This document shows positions 1 through 7,340 of a DNA stretch of 7,340 nt, piece by piece (the first letter of the stretch is position 1; each line of letters opens with the position of its first letter). The position numbers and the translations under genes were made by a program. Source of the stretch: Prevotellaceae bacterium (GTDB lineage Bacteria > Bacteroidota > Bacteroidia > Bacteroidales > Bacteroidaceae); contig JAFLUS010000091.1 in the NCBI GenBank assembly GCA_022508685.1, positions 1 to 7,340 on the forward strand, given 5' to 3'. Under the pieces are notes generated by a model that worked only from the letters and a program-made list of their open reading frames with translations, was not told the DNA's origin and made no database searches.

Positions 1-4
1 GACT

Positions 5-910
5 ATGGATTTTGACATTAATCGGTTTATTGAGGCGCAAGATGCTGACGGCTGTTATGACAAGGCGCTGAAAGAGTTGAAGTCGGGACGGATAGAGAAC
101 GAATGGATTTCGTTTCTTTTTCCCCGATTGGCGAACGTGCCCGGTTTGGGGCCGGACGACGGATATGCGTTCGGTTCGGTGTATGAGGCAGCCGTGTTCA
201 TGAGCGATACGACGCTTCGCGGCAGGCTGTACGACCTTTCGCGCGTATTGCAGTACCACACGGAGGTGAGCATCCACTGGGTGACGGAGTGTAAGGTGGA
301 TTCGGAACGGCTGCATTCTTCCATTACGTTGGCCAATCTGCTCGCTCCTTGCAGTGTGTGGATGGAGTTGCTGAATGGTTATTTCGACGGCGAACCGCAT
401 GCACCGACGCTGGAAGCGGTGGGCGGCGAAATAGAGGCGTACACGACGGAGTGGTGGTCGGAGTATGGGGCGCGATTTTTTGAACGGGCATATTTCGACT
501 CGTTCTGTCACGAATCGCATAACCTGTCTGGCGAAGGACGATATGCCACGTTCATGGATATGGCGAAGCGCGGGCATTCGGTAACGTCGCTGGCCCGCAG
601 GTATCTGTTCAATCATTGGGACTTTTTCGATTACTATCGCACGTCGGGTGTGGAATCGACGTTGCACTTTTCTGCGTGCAAATTGTGGCGGCATGCGTAT
701 GGGTGGCTGGAACGTCACGACGAAAGTTGGGCGTCGAAGTTCAGCGATGACTTTCCCTATTCTTCGTTGACGCGCGACAGGAATTCGACGTGGGAAACCG
801 CTGCCGAGGAGTATGACAGACTGATTGCCTACATCCTGTCCGACCCTCACTTGGCAGATTTTGCCCTCTTCCGCATCAATGACTATTCGACGTTGCGTGC
901 ATCGTACTGA
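5..910 (+). CDS. DUF1810-like protein with unrecognised C-terminal extension
   Basis: Function is unknown. Residues 2-140 follow the DUF1810 pattern (proteins of about 140 aa, sometimes mislabelled calpastatin). They show an N-terminal FDINRFIEAQ block, ALKELKSGR at 21-29, WISFLFP at 34-40, EA at 61-62, LRGRL at 71-75, LHSSITLA at 103-110, and NGYFDGEPHAPTLE at 124-137. Several residues I recall as conserved are changed: in the usual GRKxxHWMWFIFPQ stretch, K, H, the second W and Q are replaced by I30, E33, S36 and R41. Residues 141-301 are rich in Trp, Tyr, Phe and His and match no family I know. There is no signal peptide or membrane segment, so the protein is probably cytoplasmic. The frame is open to the window edge and only four bases precede this ATG, so the true start could lie upstream and no ribosome binding site can be judged. 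The gene converges on the secreted-protein pair. The coding call is firm; the family call is moderately sure and was made by eye. Confidence 0.82.
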   Translation: MDFDINRFIEAQDADGCYDKALKELKSGRIENEWISFLFPRLANVPGLGPDDGYAFGSVYEAAVFMSDTTLRGRLYDLSRVLQYHTEVSIHWVTECKVDSERLHSSITLANLLAPCSVWMELLNGYFDGEPHAPTLEAVGGEIEAYTTEWWSEYGARFFERAYFDSFCHESHNLSGEGRYATFMDMAKRGHSVTSLARRYLFNHWDFFDYYRTSGVESTLHFSACKLWRHAYGWLERHDESWASKFSDDFPYSSLTRDRNSTWETAAEEYDRLIAYILSDPHLADFALFRINDYSTLRASY

Positions 911-949
911 TTAGGCAACAATCATCACATCATCAAACGCGACAAAACG

Positions 950-989
950 AAAAGGAGCAACGCCGTCGGGATGACGGGTTGCTCCTTTT
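950..989. terminator. bidirectional intrinsic terminator between convergent genes
   Basis: A 12-bp perfect stem pairs 950-961 (AAAAGGAGCAAC) with 978-989 (GTTGCTCCTTTT). After a single bulged G at 962 it continues as a 5-bp stem, 963-967 (CCGTC) with 973-977 (GACGG), closing on the loop GGGAT. Read leftward, the hairpin is followed by TTTTCGTTTTG, a good U-tract, so it should end the 7188-to-1018 transcript. Read rightward, it ends in only four T residues but can still stop transcription from the DUF1810-like gene. It lies 39 bp after one stop codon and 28 bp after the other, and it fills most of the 107-bp gap. Nothing else is seen in this gap. Confidence 0.88.
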
Positions 990-1017
990 GCTGTGCAGAT
1001 GCTGCCGAGGGGGCGCG

Positions 1018-4000
1018 TTACTTGCGGATGAACTTGATTTGGCAGATGTCGCCGTCAGCATTGCGGACGCGGGCAATATAGATGCCGTCGGGCAGGGTGG
1101 AGACATCGATGCGTCCCACTGACGAAACGGCGGTCTGCGCAGTCAGCACTTGTGCGCCCGCGGGGGTGTAGACGGTGGCAGAAACGGTGGTCGGGTCGTC
1201 GCTGCGGACAATCAGTGTGCCGTTGGTGTAGGCAAGGCTCATGCCGCCGTTCTGCGTGAGTTGGAAGTCGCGGATGCCGTCGGGTTCGGGTTCGACTTTC
1301 GGTTCGTCGAATGCTACGGCATAGGTGTTCAGGCGGTTGGATTTGCCGATAGTGGGCGACATCACGTAGAGTTGGCTGCCGCCGTCGGGGTAGAGACCGA
1401 CGGACTGGTCGCCGTTGTGGATGATGTAGGAGAGGGTGTCGCACCACGATTCGTCGGCTGCCGTCAGCAGCACGTCGCCTCCTTCTGCGTCCAACTTGAA
1501 ATCGACGTGGAGTTGCGACAGCGATTCCAGTTTGTCTGCCCAGATGACGAGGTAGCCATGCGGCGGAATGGTCGTGCTGTAGGTTTCTTCGACCAACGAC
1601 GGCGGCAGGATTTGGAATTTCTGCGGTTTCTTCAGGTTGTCGCTGATGTACATGCCGGCAACGTCGATTTCGTGGTCGGTGGTGTTGTAGAGTTCAATCC
1701 AGTCGTTGCGCTTGAAATACTCGTTGACATAGACGGAGTTGGATGCGCTGATTTCGTTGATTTTGACCGGATGCGAGTCGGTCTGCGCCAGTTCTGCGGC
1801 AGTGAGCGGTTCGTAGACGGCGATGAGGTGCTGCGAGCCGTGCGACGGCATGGTGTAGGTCTCGTCGGTCGATACGATGCTGCCGGCTTCAGCCGCCTGC
1901 AGGTGGCGAAGTTCGGCGCTCCAATAGATGTCGGTGGAGTTGGCGGCGTTGTTGTGCACTTCGACGGCAATGACGTTGTCGCCCTTCTTGAAGAGGGATG
2001 TGGGCAATGCCGACGTGCCGCTGTCGGGGTTGTCGTGGGCGTAGGTCGAAGCGAAGGTGTTGAAGGTGATGTTGCCCGACGGCATGTTGTAGCGGGTGGC
2101 TTCAACGCCGTTGACATAGACGACGAAGCCGTCGTCGGCTGTCCAGTCCATCAGGAACTGGTCGGCAGCGGCAGGGGCTGCCGAGAGCGTGACGTTCTTG
2201 GTGAAATAGTAGGTGGGGTAGCGGTTGTTGACGTCGCCGCCGTAGTCGAGTGTCGTCTGATAGTTGCGTTCGGCATCGCGGTCGCTGTTGTAGTAACCGA
2301 GTGGGGCGTTGCCTTCTTGCCAACTGGTGTTGACCGACGACGTCCAGTCGATGCCGTCGAGCGAACCTTGGTCGTAGTAGTGCCACGGAGATTGGTGGGT
2401 GAACAAGGTGGTGGCGACTGCCGATGCGTTCATGTCGCGCCAACCGACGAACTTGTAGTGTGCCGGCGCGTTGGCACGCAGGGTGATGGGTGCAAACAGA
2501 TAGCCGTCGAACTTGTTGGTCGGTACGGGCAAGTCGTTGATGAGGATGTTGGCTTCGTCGATGTTGGCTGACAGGCGTGCCTGCTGGCGTTCGATGTTGC
2601 CTTGGTGGAAGTACATGTCGTAGTCCTTCAGTCGCTGCGTCAGTGTGTTCTGGCGTGATGCCGTGAGTCCGTTGCGGACGGTGTTTGCCGAATTCGTCAG
2701 GCTGTTTTGCTGCCATTCCTTCGCCATGGCGTCGTAGACGCGGTTGTAGAGTTCGTCCACAATCTCGGCACAGCGCGTGGGCTCGAATACGGAACCGGCA
2801 ACGATGCAGTAGGAGTCGACAAACTGCTTGCGGAAGGTGTCGTTTTGCAGCATGTTGAGGAAAATGGTGACGAGTTCGATTTCCTCATAGATGCGGTTGC
2901 CACCCACGAGCGTCTTGCCGGCGGCAATGGCGTCGGTCAGGTCGTGCAGCGTGTCGAAGGTGTAGTATTGTTTTCCGAAGAAATTGCTGAAGGGGTCGCT
3001 CGTGTTGAATGCGAAGTCGAGGTCGAAGCAGACGAAGCGGAAACGTCCGTTCTCTACACGCGGACGATATGCCTTCACGTTGTTCTGCGGGAAGTCGGTT
3101 CCGCCGAGATAGAGTTCGGTCGCCATGTAGTTGATGTACTCGTCGACGTCGACAATGTTGCGGATTTCTTCATACACGCCTTCATCGTAGGCTGACTTGG
3201 CGAGTTCGTACCACTGGAGGAACATTTCCTTGTCGCCGGCTTTCTGCACATATCCCGAGTCGGGACTCATCTCGAACTGGTCCATTTCGTCGGTGTCGAT
3301 ACCCCAGTTCGCCAAGGCAAAATGCTTGTTGTTGGGCTCGCGCATGTTGATGACGCCGATGTAACTGCCGTTGATGTAGTGGTGCACAGGCTGATAACTC
3401 TGTCCGTCCACGTCGATGCCCGAACGCTGGATGATTTCCTGAATGGAGGGGTCGATGAAACGTGCGTTGTTGTCGTTTCCGCCGTTGCGGATGTGCAGCA
3501 CCTTGTGGCGCAGATAGGGTTTGCTGTCGAAGAACGGATAGTCGAGATACTTCTTGCCTTCGTACACTTTGTCGGCTTTAATCTTGAAGGAGTGGGGCGA
3601 GTAGGCGCGGCTCCATCCACCTGCCGACTTCACGCTGGCTTCCTGATTGAAGACGGATTGTCCGTCGATGAAGTATTCAAAGTTGGCGGGATGTTCCCAA
3701 TCGGTGTTCCAGTTGCATGGCGAGGATTGTCCGTTGCCGACAATGCCGTTGCCGTTGCCGCGGACGAAAATGCCGTAGTCGTCGCCATACAGGTTGGCGC
3801 GGTCGGACACGATGGAAATCACCGGAAGCGTGAAGCCGTTGTCGAGGATGTAGGTGCGCGTCACGACGCTGCTTGCCAACTTGCCGGTTTGGAACAGGCG
3901 GAAGCGGTAGTTCGTGGTGTTGCTGATGTTGAAAATGCCGGTGCTGCTCGTCGAACCATTCGTCAGCGTGGGTGTCGAGCCGTCCGTCGTATAGCGGAGC

Positions 4001-5466
4001 GTTGCGCCCGAGGGGATGTTCACCACGATTTGCAACGTGCCGTAGAACACTTGGCCGTCCTTGTCGACGACGGGTGCATCGAGGCGTTCCGTGGAGAAGG
4101 TGCTGGTGGCGTTGGTGGCATTGGGCGTCGGGGCGTCCGTATATCCCCATGCGGAACCATTGTCCGTCTTGCGGGCATAGGAGGTGCGTGTAATGGCTAC
4201 GGGATATTCCTGCTGTGCCACCAATTTGCCGTCGGAGTTCGAGATGTAAATGGTACCGCCATTTTCCGAATCCAACTTCATGTCCACTTGCCGTGGTGCA
4301 TAGCGCGTCTTGTTGTCAAACCACAGGGTGAGGTAGCCGTGTGCGGGAATCATGCCGATGTCGACCGGCAGACGGCATTTCTTCAGGTTGGCTGGGTCGT
4401 CGCTGACGTAGAAGTTCGCCACCGATGCTGCCGTTCCCGTCGGATTGTAGAGTTCCACCCAACCGCCGTAGTTGAATGACGGGTCGATGAACATGTCTAC
4501 GTTGGCAGACATGATTTCGTTGATGACGAGCGATGCCGACGTGGCATCCTGCTTGCTCACGGTCACGCGGCAAGTCGATTTGACGTTCGAACCATCGGTC
4601 GCTGCCACCGTGATAGTGGCTGCACCGACGGCTAATGCCTGCAAGTTGCCGTTCGCATCGACGGATACGACTGAGGCGTTCGATGACGACCATTCCACTT
4701 GCTGATACGTGGCGTTCGACGGGAGAACCGTGGCTTGCAACTGCGCCGTTTCGCCCAATACGAGGCTGAGGTTGGTGCTGCTCAGTTGGATAGACGATAC
4801 TTGCACCAATCGTCCGTAGTATTCGAGTTTGAAGTTGTCGAAGATGCACCAGTTTCCACCGATGTAGTCATAGTTGCATACACCGAGTTTCAGCGTTCCG
4901 TCCGTCACGCTGAACTCCATTGAATTCTGATACAGACCTTGCTTGAAGCAATAATCGGCAGCCTCCATGTTGTCGGGGTAGTACTCGGTGGTGCCTCCGC
5001 CCCAGCCACCCCAACCGCCGGTGGAGTAGGTCTGATAGTTGCCGTATCCGCGCGATTCCAGATAGTCGCTGTACAGGCTCTTCATGGGCTGCTGCGTGTC
5101 GTTGGCATAGATGACGGCGGTGACGGTGTGGTTTCCGTTGCGGTAGTTGTCGCGTTCGTTGTTGCTGTAATTTCCGTTGCGGTAGTAGCCGTTGAGCGAA
5201 AGGCGATACGTGCCGTTGGGCAGTGAATTCACCACTTGATAGAAGTTGAACGTGCCGTTCCAGAATTCTTGGCAACCATAACTGGTGTTCGTGCTCGAGG
5301 AATTGGCCTCCATCGTCCAACCCGCCTTGGAATCGTTGTCGAAGTTGGGATTTTGCAAGTATGCGCTTGTAACGTCCAACCACTGTTCGCCCGTCTGTGC
5401 CGACAAGTGGGTGGTGCATACGGAGATGCAGAGGAGGACAATACTCGAAATCAGTTTCTTTTTCAT
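1018..5466 (-). CDS. secreted CotH kinase-like, lamin-tail, T9SS-sorted protein
   Basis: A 1482-aa modular exported protein. Domains by eye: signal peptide 1-23 (LSA before Q24; neither early Cys has a lipobox); jelly-roll/carbohydrate-binding-like module 30-218 (NPNFDND, GWTMEAN, LPNGTYRLSLNGYYR, CIFDNFKLEYYG); BIG2 Ig-like 220-304; lamin-tail domain 312-425 (VINEIMSAN, WVELYNPT); chitobiase C-terminal-like 462-540 (LRYTTDGSTPT); CotH core 545-955; a GYKFVGW-type repeat split by a jelly-roll module (988-1220); second lamin-tail domain 1234-1375 (KINEISASN, DWIELYNTT); T9SS type A-like C-terminus 1400-1482 (LPDGIYIARV, ending KFIRK). CotH signatures include YIGVINMREP (702-711), GGTDFPQNN (788-796) and FDLDFAF (814-820). 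D791 and D815/D817 are the likely catalytic and metal-binding acidic residues, as in Bacillus CotH, which phosphorylates spore-coat proteins. Kinase activity is inferred, and the substrate is unknown; the outer domains suggest binding to glycans or surfaces. It starts 54 bp after the peptidase gene, has an A-rich leader (TATAAAGA before ATG) and ends at the hairpin at 950-989. Confidence 0.95.
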   Translation of the reverse strand: MKKKLISSIVLLCISVCTTHLSAQTGEQWLDVTSAYLQNPNFDNDSKAGWTMEANSSSTNTSYGCQEFWNGTFNFYQVVNSLPNGTYRLSLNGYYRNGNYSNNERDNYRNGNHTVTAVIYANDTQQPMKSLYSDYLESRGYGNYQTYSTGGWGGWGGGTTEYYPDNMEAADYCFKQGLYQNSMEFSVTDGTLKLGVCNYDYIGGNWCIFDNFKLEYYGRLVQVSSIQLSSTNLSLVLGETAQLQATVLPSNATYQQVEWSSSNASVVSVDANGNLQALAVGAATITVAATDGSNVKSTCRVTVSKQDATSASLVINEIMSANVDMFIDPSFNYGGWVELYNPTGTAASVANFYVSDDPANLKKCRLPVDIGMIPAHGYLTLWFDNKTRYAPRQVDMKLDSENGGTIYISNSDGKLVAQQEYPVAITRTSYARKTDNGSAWGYTDAPTPNATNATSTFSTERLDAPVVDKDGQVFYGTLQIVVNIPSGATLRYTTDGSTPTLTNGSTSSTGIFNISNTTNYRFRLFQTGKLASSVVTRTYILDNGFTLPVISIVSDRANLYGDDYGIFVRGNGNGIVGNGQSSPCNWNTDWEHPANFEYFIDGQSVFNQEASVKSAGGWSRAYSPHSFKIKADKVYEGKKYLDYPFFDSKPYLRHKVLHIRNGGNDNNARFIDPSIQEIIQRSGIDVDGQSYQPVHHYINGSYIGVINMREPNNKHFALANWGIDTDEMDQFEMSPDSGYVQKAGDKEMFLQWYELAKSAYDEGVYEEIRNIVDVDEYINYMATELYLGGTDFPQNNVKAYRPRVENGRFRFVCFDLDFAFNTSDPFSNFFGKQYYTFDTLHDLTDAIAAGKTLVGGNRIYEEIELVTIFLNMLQNDTFRKQFVDSYCIVAGSVFEPTRCAEIVDELYNRVYDAMAKEWQQNSLTNSANTVRNGLTASRQNTLTQRLKDYDMYFHQGNIERQQARLSANIDEANILINDLPVPTNKFDGYLFAPITLRANAPAHYKFVGWRDMNASAVATTLFTHQSPWHYYDQGSLDGIDWTSSVNTSWQEGNAPLGYYNSDRDAERNYQTTLDYGGDVNNRYPTYYFTKNVTLSAAPAAADQFLMDWTADDGFVVYVNGVEATRYNMPSGNITFNTFASTYAHDNPDSGTSALPTSLFKKGDNVIAVEVHNNAANSTDIYWSAELRHLQAAEAGSIVSTDETYTMPSHGSQHLIAVYEPLTAAELAQTDSHPVKINEISASNSVYVNEYFKRNDWIELYNTTDHEIDVAGMYISDNLKKPQKFQILPPSLVEETYSTTIPPHGYLVIWADKLESLSQLHVDFKLDAEGGDVLLTAADESWCDTLSYIIHNGDQSVGLYPDGGSQLYVMSPTIGKSNRLNTYAVAFDEPKVEPEPDGIRDFQLTQNGGMSLAYTNGTLIVRSDDPTTVSATVYTPAGAQVLTAQTAVSSVGRIDVSTLPDGIYIARVRNADGDICQIKFIRK

Positions 5467-5520
5467 TCTTTATAGCGTTGTTTAGTTAGTTCGTCTTTAT
5501 TTTGTGTAGGTCAAATTGCG

Positions 5521-7188
5521 TCAGTGCACCACAAACTTGCGTTGTCCGACGATGTAGATGCCGGCCGGCAATTGGAGTCCGTCGATGCGTCCGTCTGCAA
5601 TGCGGGCAGTTCCCATGCGGGTTCCGTTCACATGATATACGACGGCGGGAGTGTCAGCCGACGGCGTTGAGGCAATGGCGTCGTCTTGCGGTTCGATGCC
5701 GCGTGGGCAATAGTCCAGTTCGATGGTGCCGTCGGGATGCTCCACGATGTTGCGCAGCGGTTGGTTCATTTCGCCCGGCGTGTTGCCTGTGGTGGTGTAG
5801 ACGGGTTCGCGTTCGCTCTCCAGTGCGTGCACTTCCTGTACGCCGGGGAACGGGTCGCCTGCCGTCGACATCAGGAAATCGTAATACTCTGCATTGGAAG
5901 TAACATACATGTAAGAGTCCAACGTGCCGTCGGCGGGAAGAATGGTGCAGAGTTGGTGCTCCTCGTCGGTGTTGACGCTGTTGCTTGTCCATCGTCCCTG
6001 TATGTAGTCGATGTGCGTGATGAGCAAGCCGTGGTTGCGCTGATAGCCGTCGGGGAGGGTAGCGGGCGAACGTCCGATGTACGTGTCCCACTGCTTGTTC
6101 TGCCGGTTTTCAATCACGTAGTATTCGTTTTCGTTCTCCGGATTGACGATTTTGTACCCTGTGCCGCCTGCGTGCAAGGGTTCGAGCACGAGGTGCTGAG
6201 GCGTGTTGATGTCGAGCGTGACGAGCGGTTGCCAGCCCATGAAATCCTTTTCGTATGCGCTGTAGCCGCAAGGTACGGCACCATTAGCGCAATAGTTGCC
6301 CGAGTCCATGACGTCCCAGTAGTCCATGCCGTAGGCAACGTAGTAAGTGTCGTAGAGGTCGGGCAGACCCATTGCGTGGCTGAGTTCGTGCACAAACACG
6401 CCGATGCCGTCGGTCGAGCCGTGGTAGGTTTCGTTGCAACAAGCGTATGCACCATATCTTACACCATTGTACGAACCGCCCGACGGACGTTCGTGCGGCC
6501 AAATGTAGTCGGCTGTTTCAGGTTGTGCCGTCTGGCTGTAACTGTTCTCACCCTCGCCGGCATAGATGAAGAATGCCATGTCGACGTCGCCGTCGCCGTC
6601 GTTGTCAAACTGCGTCCAGTCTACACCCAATGCCTGTGCCTTCGAAATGGCTTCCTGATAGAACGCCGAAATGTTCTTGTCGTGGGCAACGATGTTTCCC
6701 GCCGAGTTGTAGGTGTCCTCGCCGTAATATTTGTAACTCTTGTCGAGCGTGACGGGGCCGATGATGACGAACTCGGGCGTAAATAGTCCGTTGCTCTGGT
6801 CGCGGAAGTACTCCATGATAGCGCCACCGCTGCCGGCAGCCGTGTAGTGTCCGCCGTCGCCACGTCCGTTGGCATAGAGGTGGTAGAAGGCATTGACTGC
6901 TGCCATGTCGTCGTCGGTCGTACATTCCGCACCGGCAGCCAGTCCGCTGGTGAAGCGGAGGTCGGCGAACTGCACGAGAATGAGCGGAATGCGCGGGCTA
7001 CCCGTTGACGTGAGCGGAGCCGTACTGAGCAATCCCACACGGCGTTGCGTCGTTGGTTCGGCCTCGTCTGCATGGTGCCCGACGACGGGCAATGCTTGGT
7101 AAGCACCGCGATAGCGCGGTTTCACCGTTGCGTGAGCGCATACGCACAGGGTAAGAATTGAAAAGAGTGTATAAATCTGTTTCATCAT
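5521..7188 (-). CDS. secreted M6-family metallopeptidase with T9SS-like C-terminus
   Basis: A 555-aa exported zinc protease of the M6 type (the family of immune inhibitor A and PrtV). A signal peptide spans 1-20 (cleavage after AHA); C15 and C17 lack a lipobox. A short pro-region (about 21-63) precedes the catalytic domain, which begins around PRIPLILVQFADLRF (65-79). The metal site is HELSHAMGLPD at 267-277: H267, H271 and probably D277 bind zinc and E268 is the general base. WDVMDSG at 291-297 gives the Met-turn at M294. The acidic DNDGDGDVD at 195-203 looks like a calcium loop typical of this family. The catalytic and following beta-rich region run to about 495. The last ~40 residues (VYHVNGTRMG, LPAGIYIVGQRKFVVH) resemble a short T9SS type A sorting domain. 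The protein probably acts outside the cell or on the surface; substrate is unknown. It is the first gene of a leftward pair. The start could be either of two adjacent Met codons; no Shine-Dalgarno sequence is seen, which is normal in Bacteroidota. Confidence 0.95.
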   Translation of the reverse strand: MMKQIYTLFSILTLCVCAHATVKPRYRGAYQALPVVGHHADEAEPTTQRRVGLLSTAPLTSTGSPRIPLILVQFADLRFTSGLAAGAECTTDDDMAAVNAFYHLYANGRGDGGHYTAAGSGGAIMEYFRDQSNGLFTPEFVIIGPVTLDKSYKYYGEDTYNSAGNIVAHDKNISAFYQEAISKAQALGVDWTQFDNDGDGDVDMAFFIYAGEGENSYSQTAQPETADYIWPHERPSGGSYNGVRYGAYACCNETYHGSTDGIGVFVHELSHAMGLPDLYDTYYVAYGMDYWDVMDSGNYCANGAVPCGYSAYEKDFMGWQPLVTLDINTPQHLVLEPLHAGGTGYKIVNPENENEYYVIENRQNKQWDTYIGRSPATLPDGYQRNHGLLITHIDYIQGRWTSNSVNTDEEHQLCTILPADGTLDSYMYVTSNAEYYDFLMSTAGDPFPGVQEVHALESEREPVYTTTGNTPGEMNQPLRNIVEHPDGTIELDYCPRGIEPQDDAIASTPSADTPAVVYHVNGTRMGTARIADGRIDGLQLPAGIYIVGQRKFVVH

Positions 7189-7210
7189 AACAATCTACGG
7201 TTAAATCAGC

Positions 7211-7243
7211 ACGTAATATTGCAATTTCGTGGCAAAATTACGT
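7211..7243. repeat. inverted repeat overlapping promoter, candidate operator
   Basis: ACGTAATATTGC (7211-7222) and GCAAAATTACGT (7232-7243) are inverted copies that agree at 11 of 12 positions, separated by nine bases. The right arm contains the whole -7 element, and the centre (7227) falls on the expected transcription start. The site could bind a dimeric repressor or, in the transcript, form part of a leader hairpin. The symmetry is visible in the sequence; a regulatory role is inference. Confidence 0.45.
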
Positions 7244-7264
7244 TTCTTTTTCGATTTTTGCAAT
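7233..7264 (-). promoter_or_regulatory. Bacteroidota-type promoter for the protease-CotH pair
   Basis: Read on the minus strand, TAATTTTG (7240-7233) matches the Bacteroidota -7 consensus TAnnTTTG exactly. Twenty bases upstream, ATTG (7264-7261) matches the -33 TTTG element at three of four positions, with normal spacing. Transcription would begin near 7226-7229, giving a leader of roughly 40 bases before the ATG at 7188. No equally good promoter is seen in the 54-bp gap at 5467-5520, so this one probably drives both genes. Confidence 0.65.
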
Positions 7265-7340
7265 TTTATGGTGAAGAAAAGGCCAAATTTCCTTCTTTTC
7301 CAACATTTGCGTTGCCGACAGAACAACTTTTCGTCGCCTC

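Noticed and set aside
1150..2571. Long rightward open frame of 473 codons antisense to the CotH-like gene
   Set aside because: Its translation is rich in Val, Gly and Arg with no recognisable domain, as expected from the complement of a GC-rich coding strand. The minus strand here encodes clear jelly-roll and lamin-tail modules.
3736..3769. Short GCCGTT tandem repetition
   Set aside because: It encodes the Gly-Asn run of the CotH core (GNGNGIVGNG), is only a few units long and needs no separate explanation.
3322..4479. Rightward open frame of 385 codons antisense to the lamin-tail and CotH regions
   Set aside because: Composition is biased to Val, Ala, Gly and Arg and no motif is seen; the opposite strand has continuous, convincing domain homology.
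5416..5430. Possible lipoprotein signal at Cys13 or Cys17 of the CotH-like protein
   Set aside because: The residue before each Cys is Leu or Val rather than Gly, Ala or Ser, so no lipobox is formed; LSA before Gln24 fits ordinary signal peptidase cleavage.
5467..5520. Possible separate promoter for the CotH-like gene (TTTG and TAACTAAA on the minus strand)
   Set aside because: The -7 candidate lacks the TTTG half of the consensus and the 23-base spacing is too long. Co-transcription from the upstream promoter is simpler.
6579..6605. GTCGCC-type repetition in the peptidase gene
   Set aside because: It encodes the DNDGDGDVD acidic loop common in M6 peptidases, so it reflects protein constraint rather than a DNA repeat.
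5686..6786. Rightward open frame of 366 codons antisense to the M6 peptidase
   Set aside because: It overlaps the catalytic HELSH region on the other strand, is Val-rich and has no recognisable family.

Overview
The window looks like chromosomal DNA from a Bacteroidales bacterium, most plausibly Prevotellaceae or a close relative with fairly high GC. The reasons are two secreted proteins with signal peptides and C-termini resembling type IX secretion system (T9SS) sorting domains, a promoter matching the Bacteroidota TTTG / TAnnTTTG pattern, and A/T-rich translation starts without Shine-Dalgarno sequences. The family-level assignment is an inference; genus cannot be settled from this sequence.

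Layout. At the left, a rightward gene (5-910) encodes a 301-aa cytoplasmic protein. Its first ~140 residues resemble the DUF1810 family, and its last ~160 residues are a segment I do not recognise. A 107-bp gap follows, holding a strong hairpin (950-989) that can serve as a terminator for both converging transcripts. The rest of the window is a leftward two-gene unit. The first gene (7188-5521) encodes a secreted M6-family metallopeptidase. After 54 bp comes a second gene (5466-1018) encoding a 1482-aa modular surface or secreted protein. That protein has a CotH kinase-like core, two lamin-tail domains, a BIG2 domain, a chitobiase-type domain and two jelly-roll-like modules. A good promoter candidate sits upstream of the peptidase gene, and a near-perfect inverted repeat overlaps its -7 element.

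How the genes may work together. Both leftward products carry Sec signal peptides and T9SS-like C-terminal domains. They probably leave the cell by the same route and are likely co-transcribed from the promoter at about 7233-7264. An exported protease next to an exported CotH-type kinase-like protein suggests joint action on extracellular or surface proteins, but nothing here names a substrate. The DUF1810-like gene lies on the opposite strand, converges on the pair and is probably functionally unrelated. I found no tRNA, rRNA, CRISPR array, insertion sequence or integrase.
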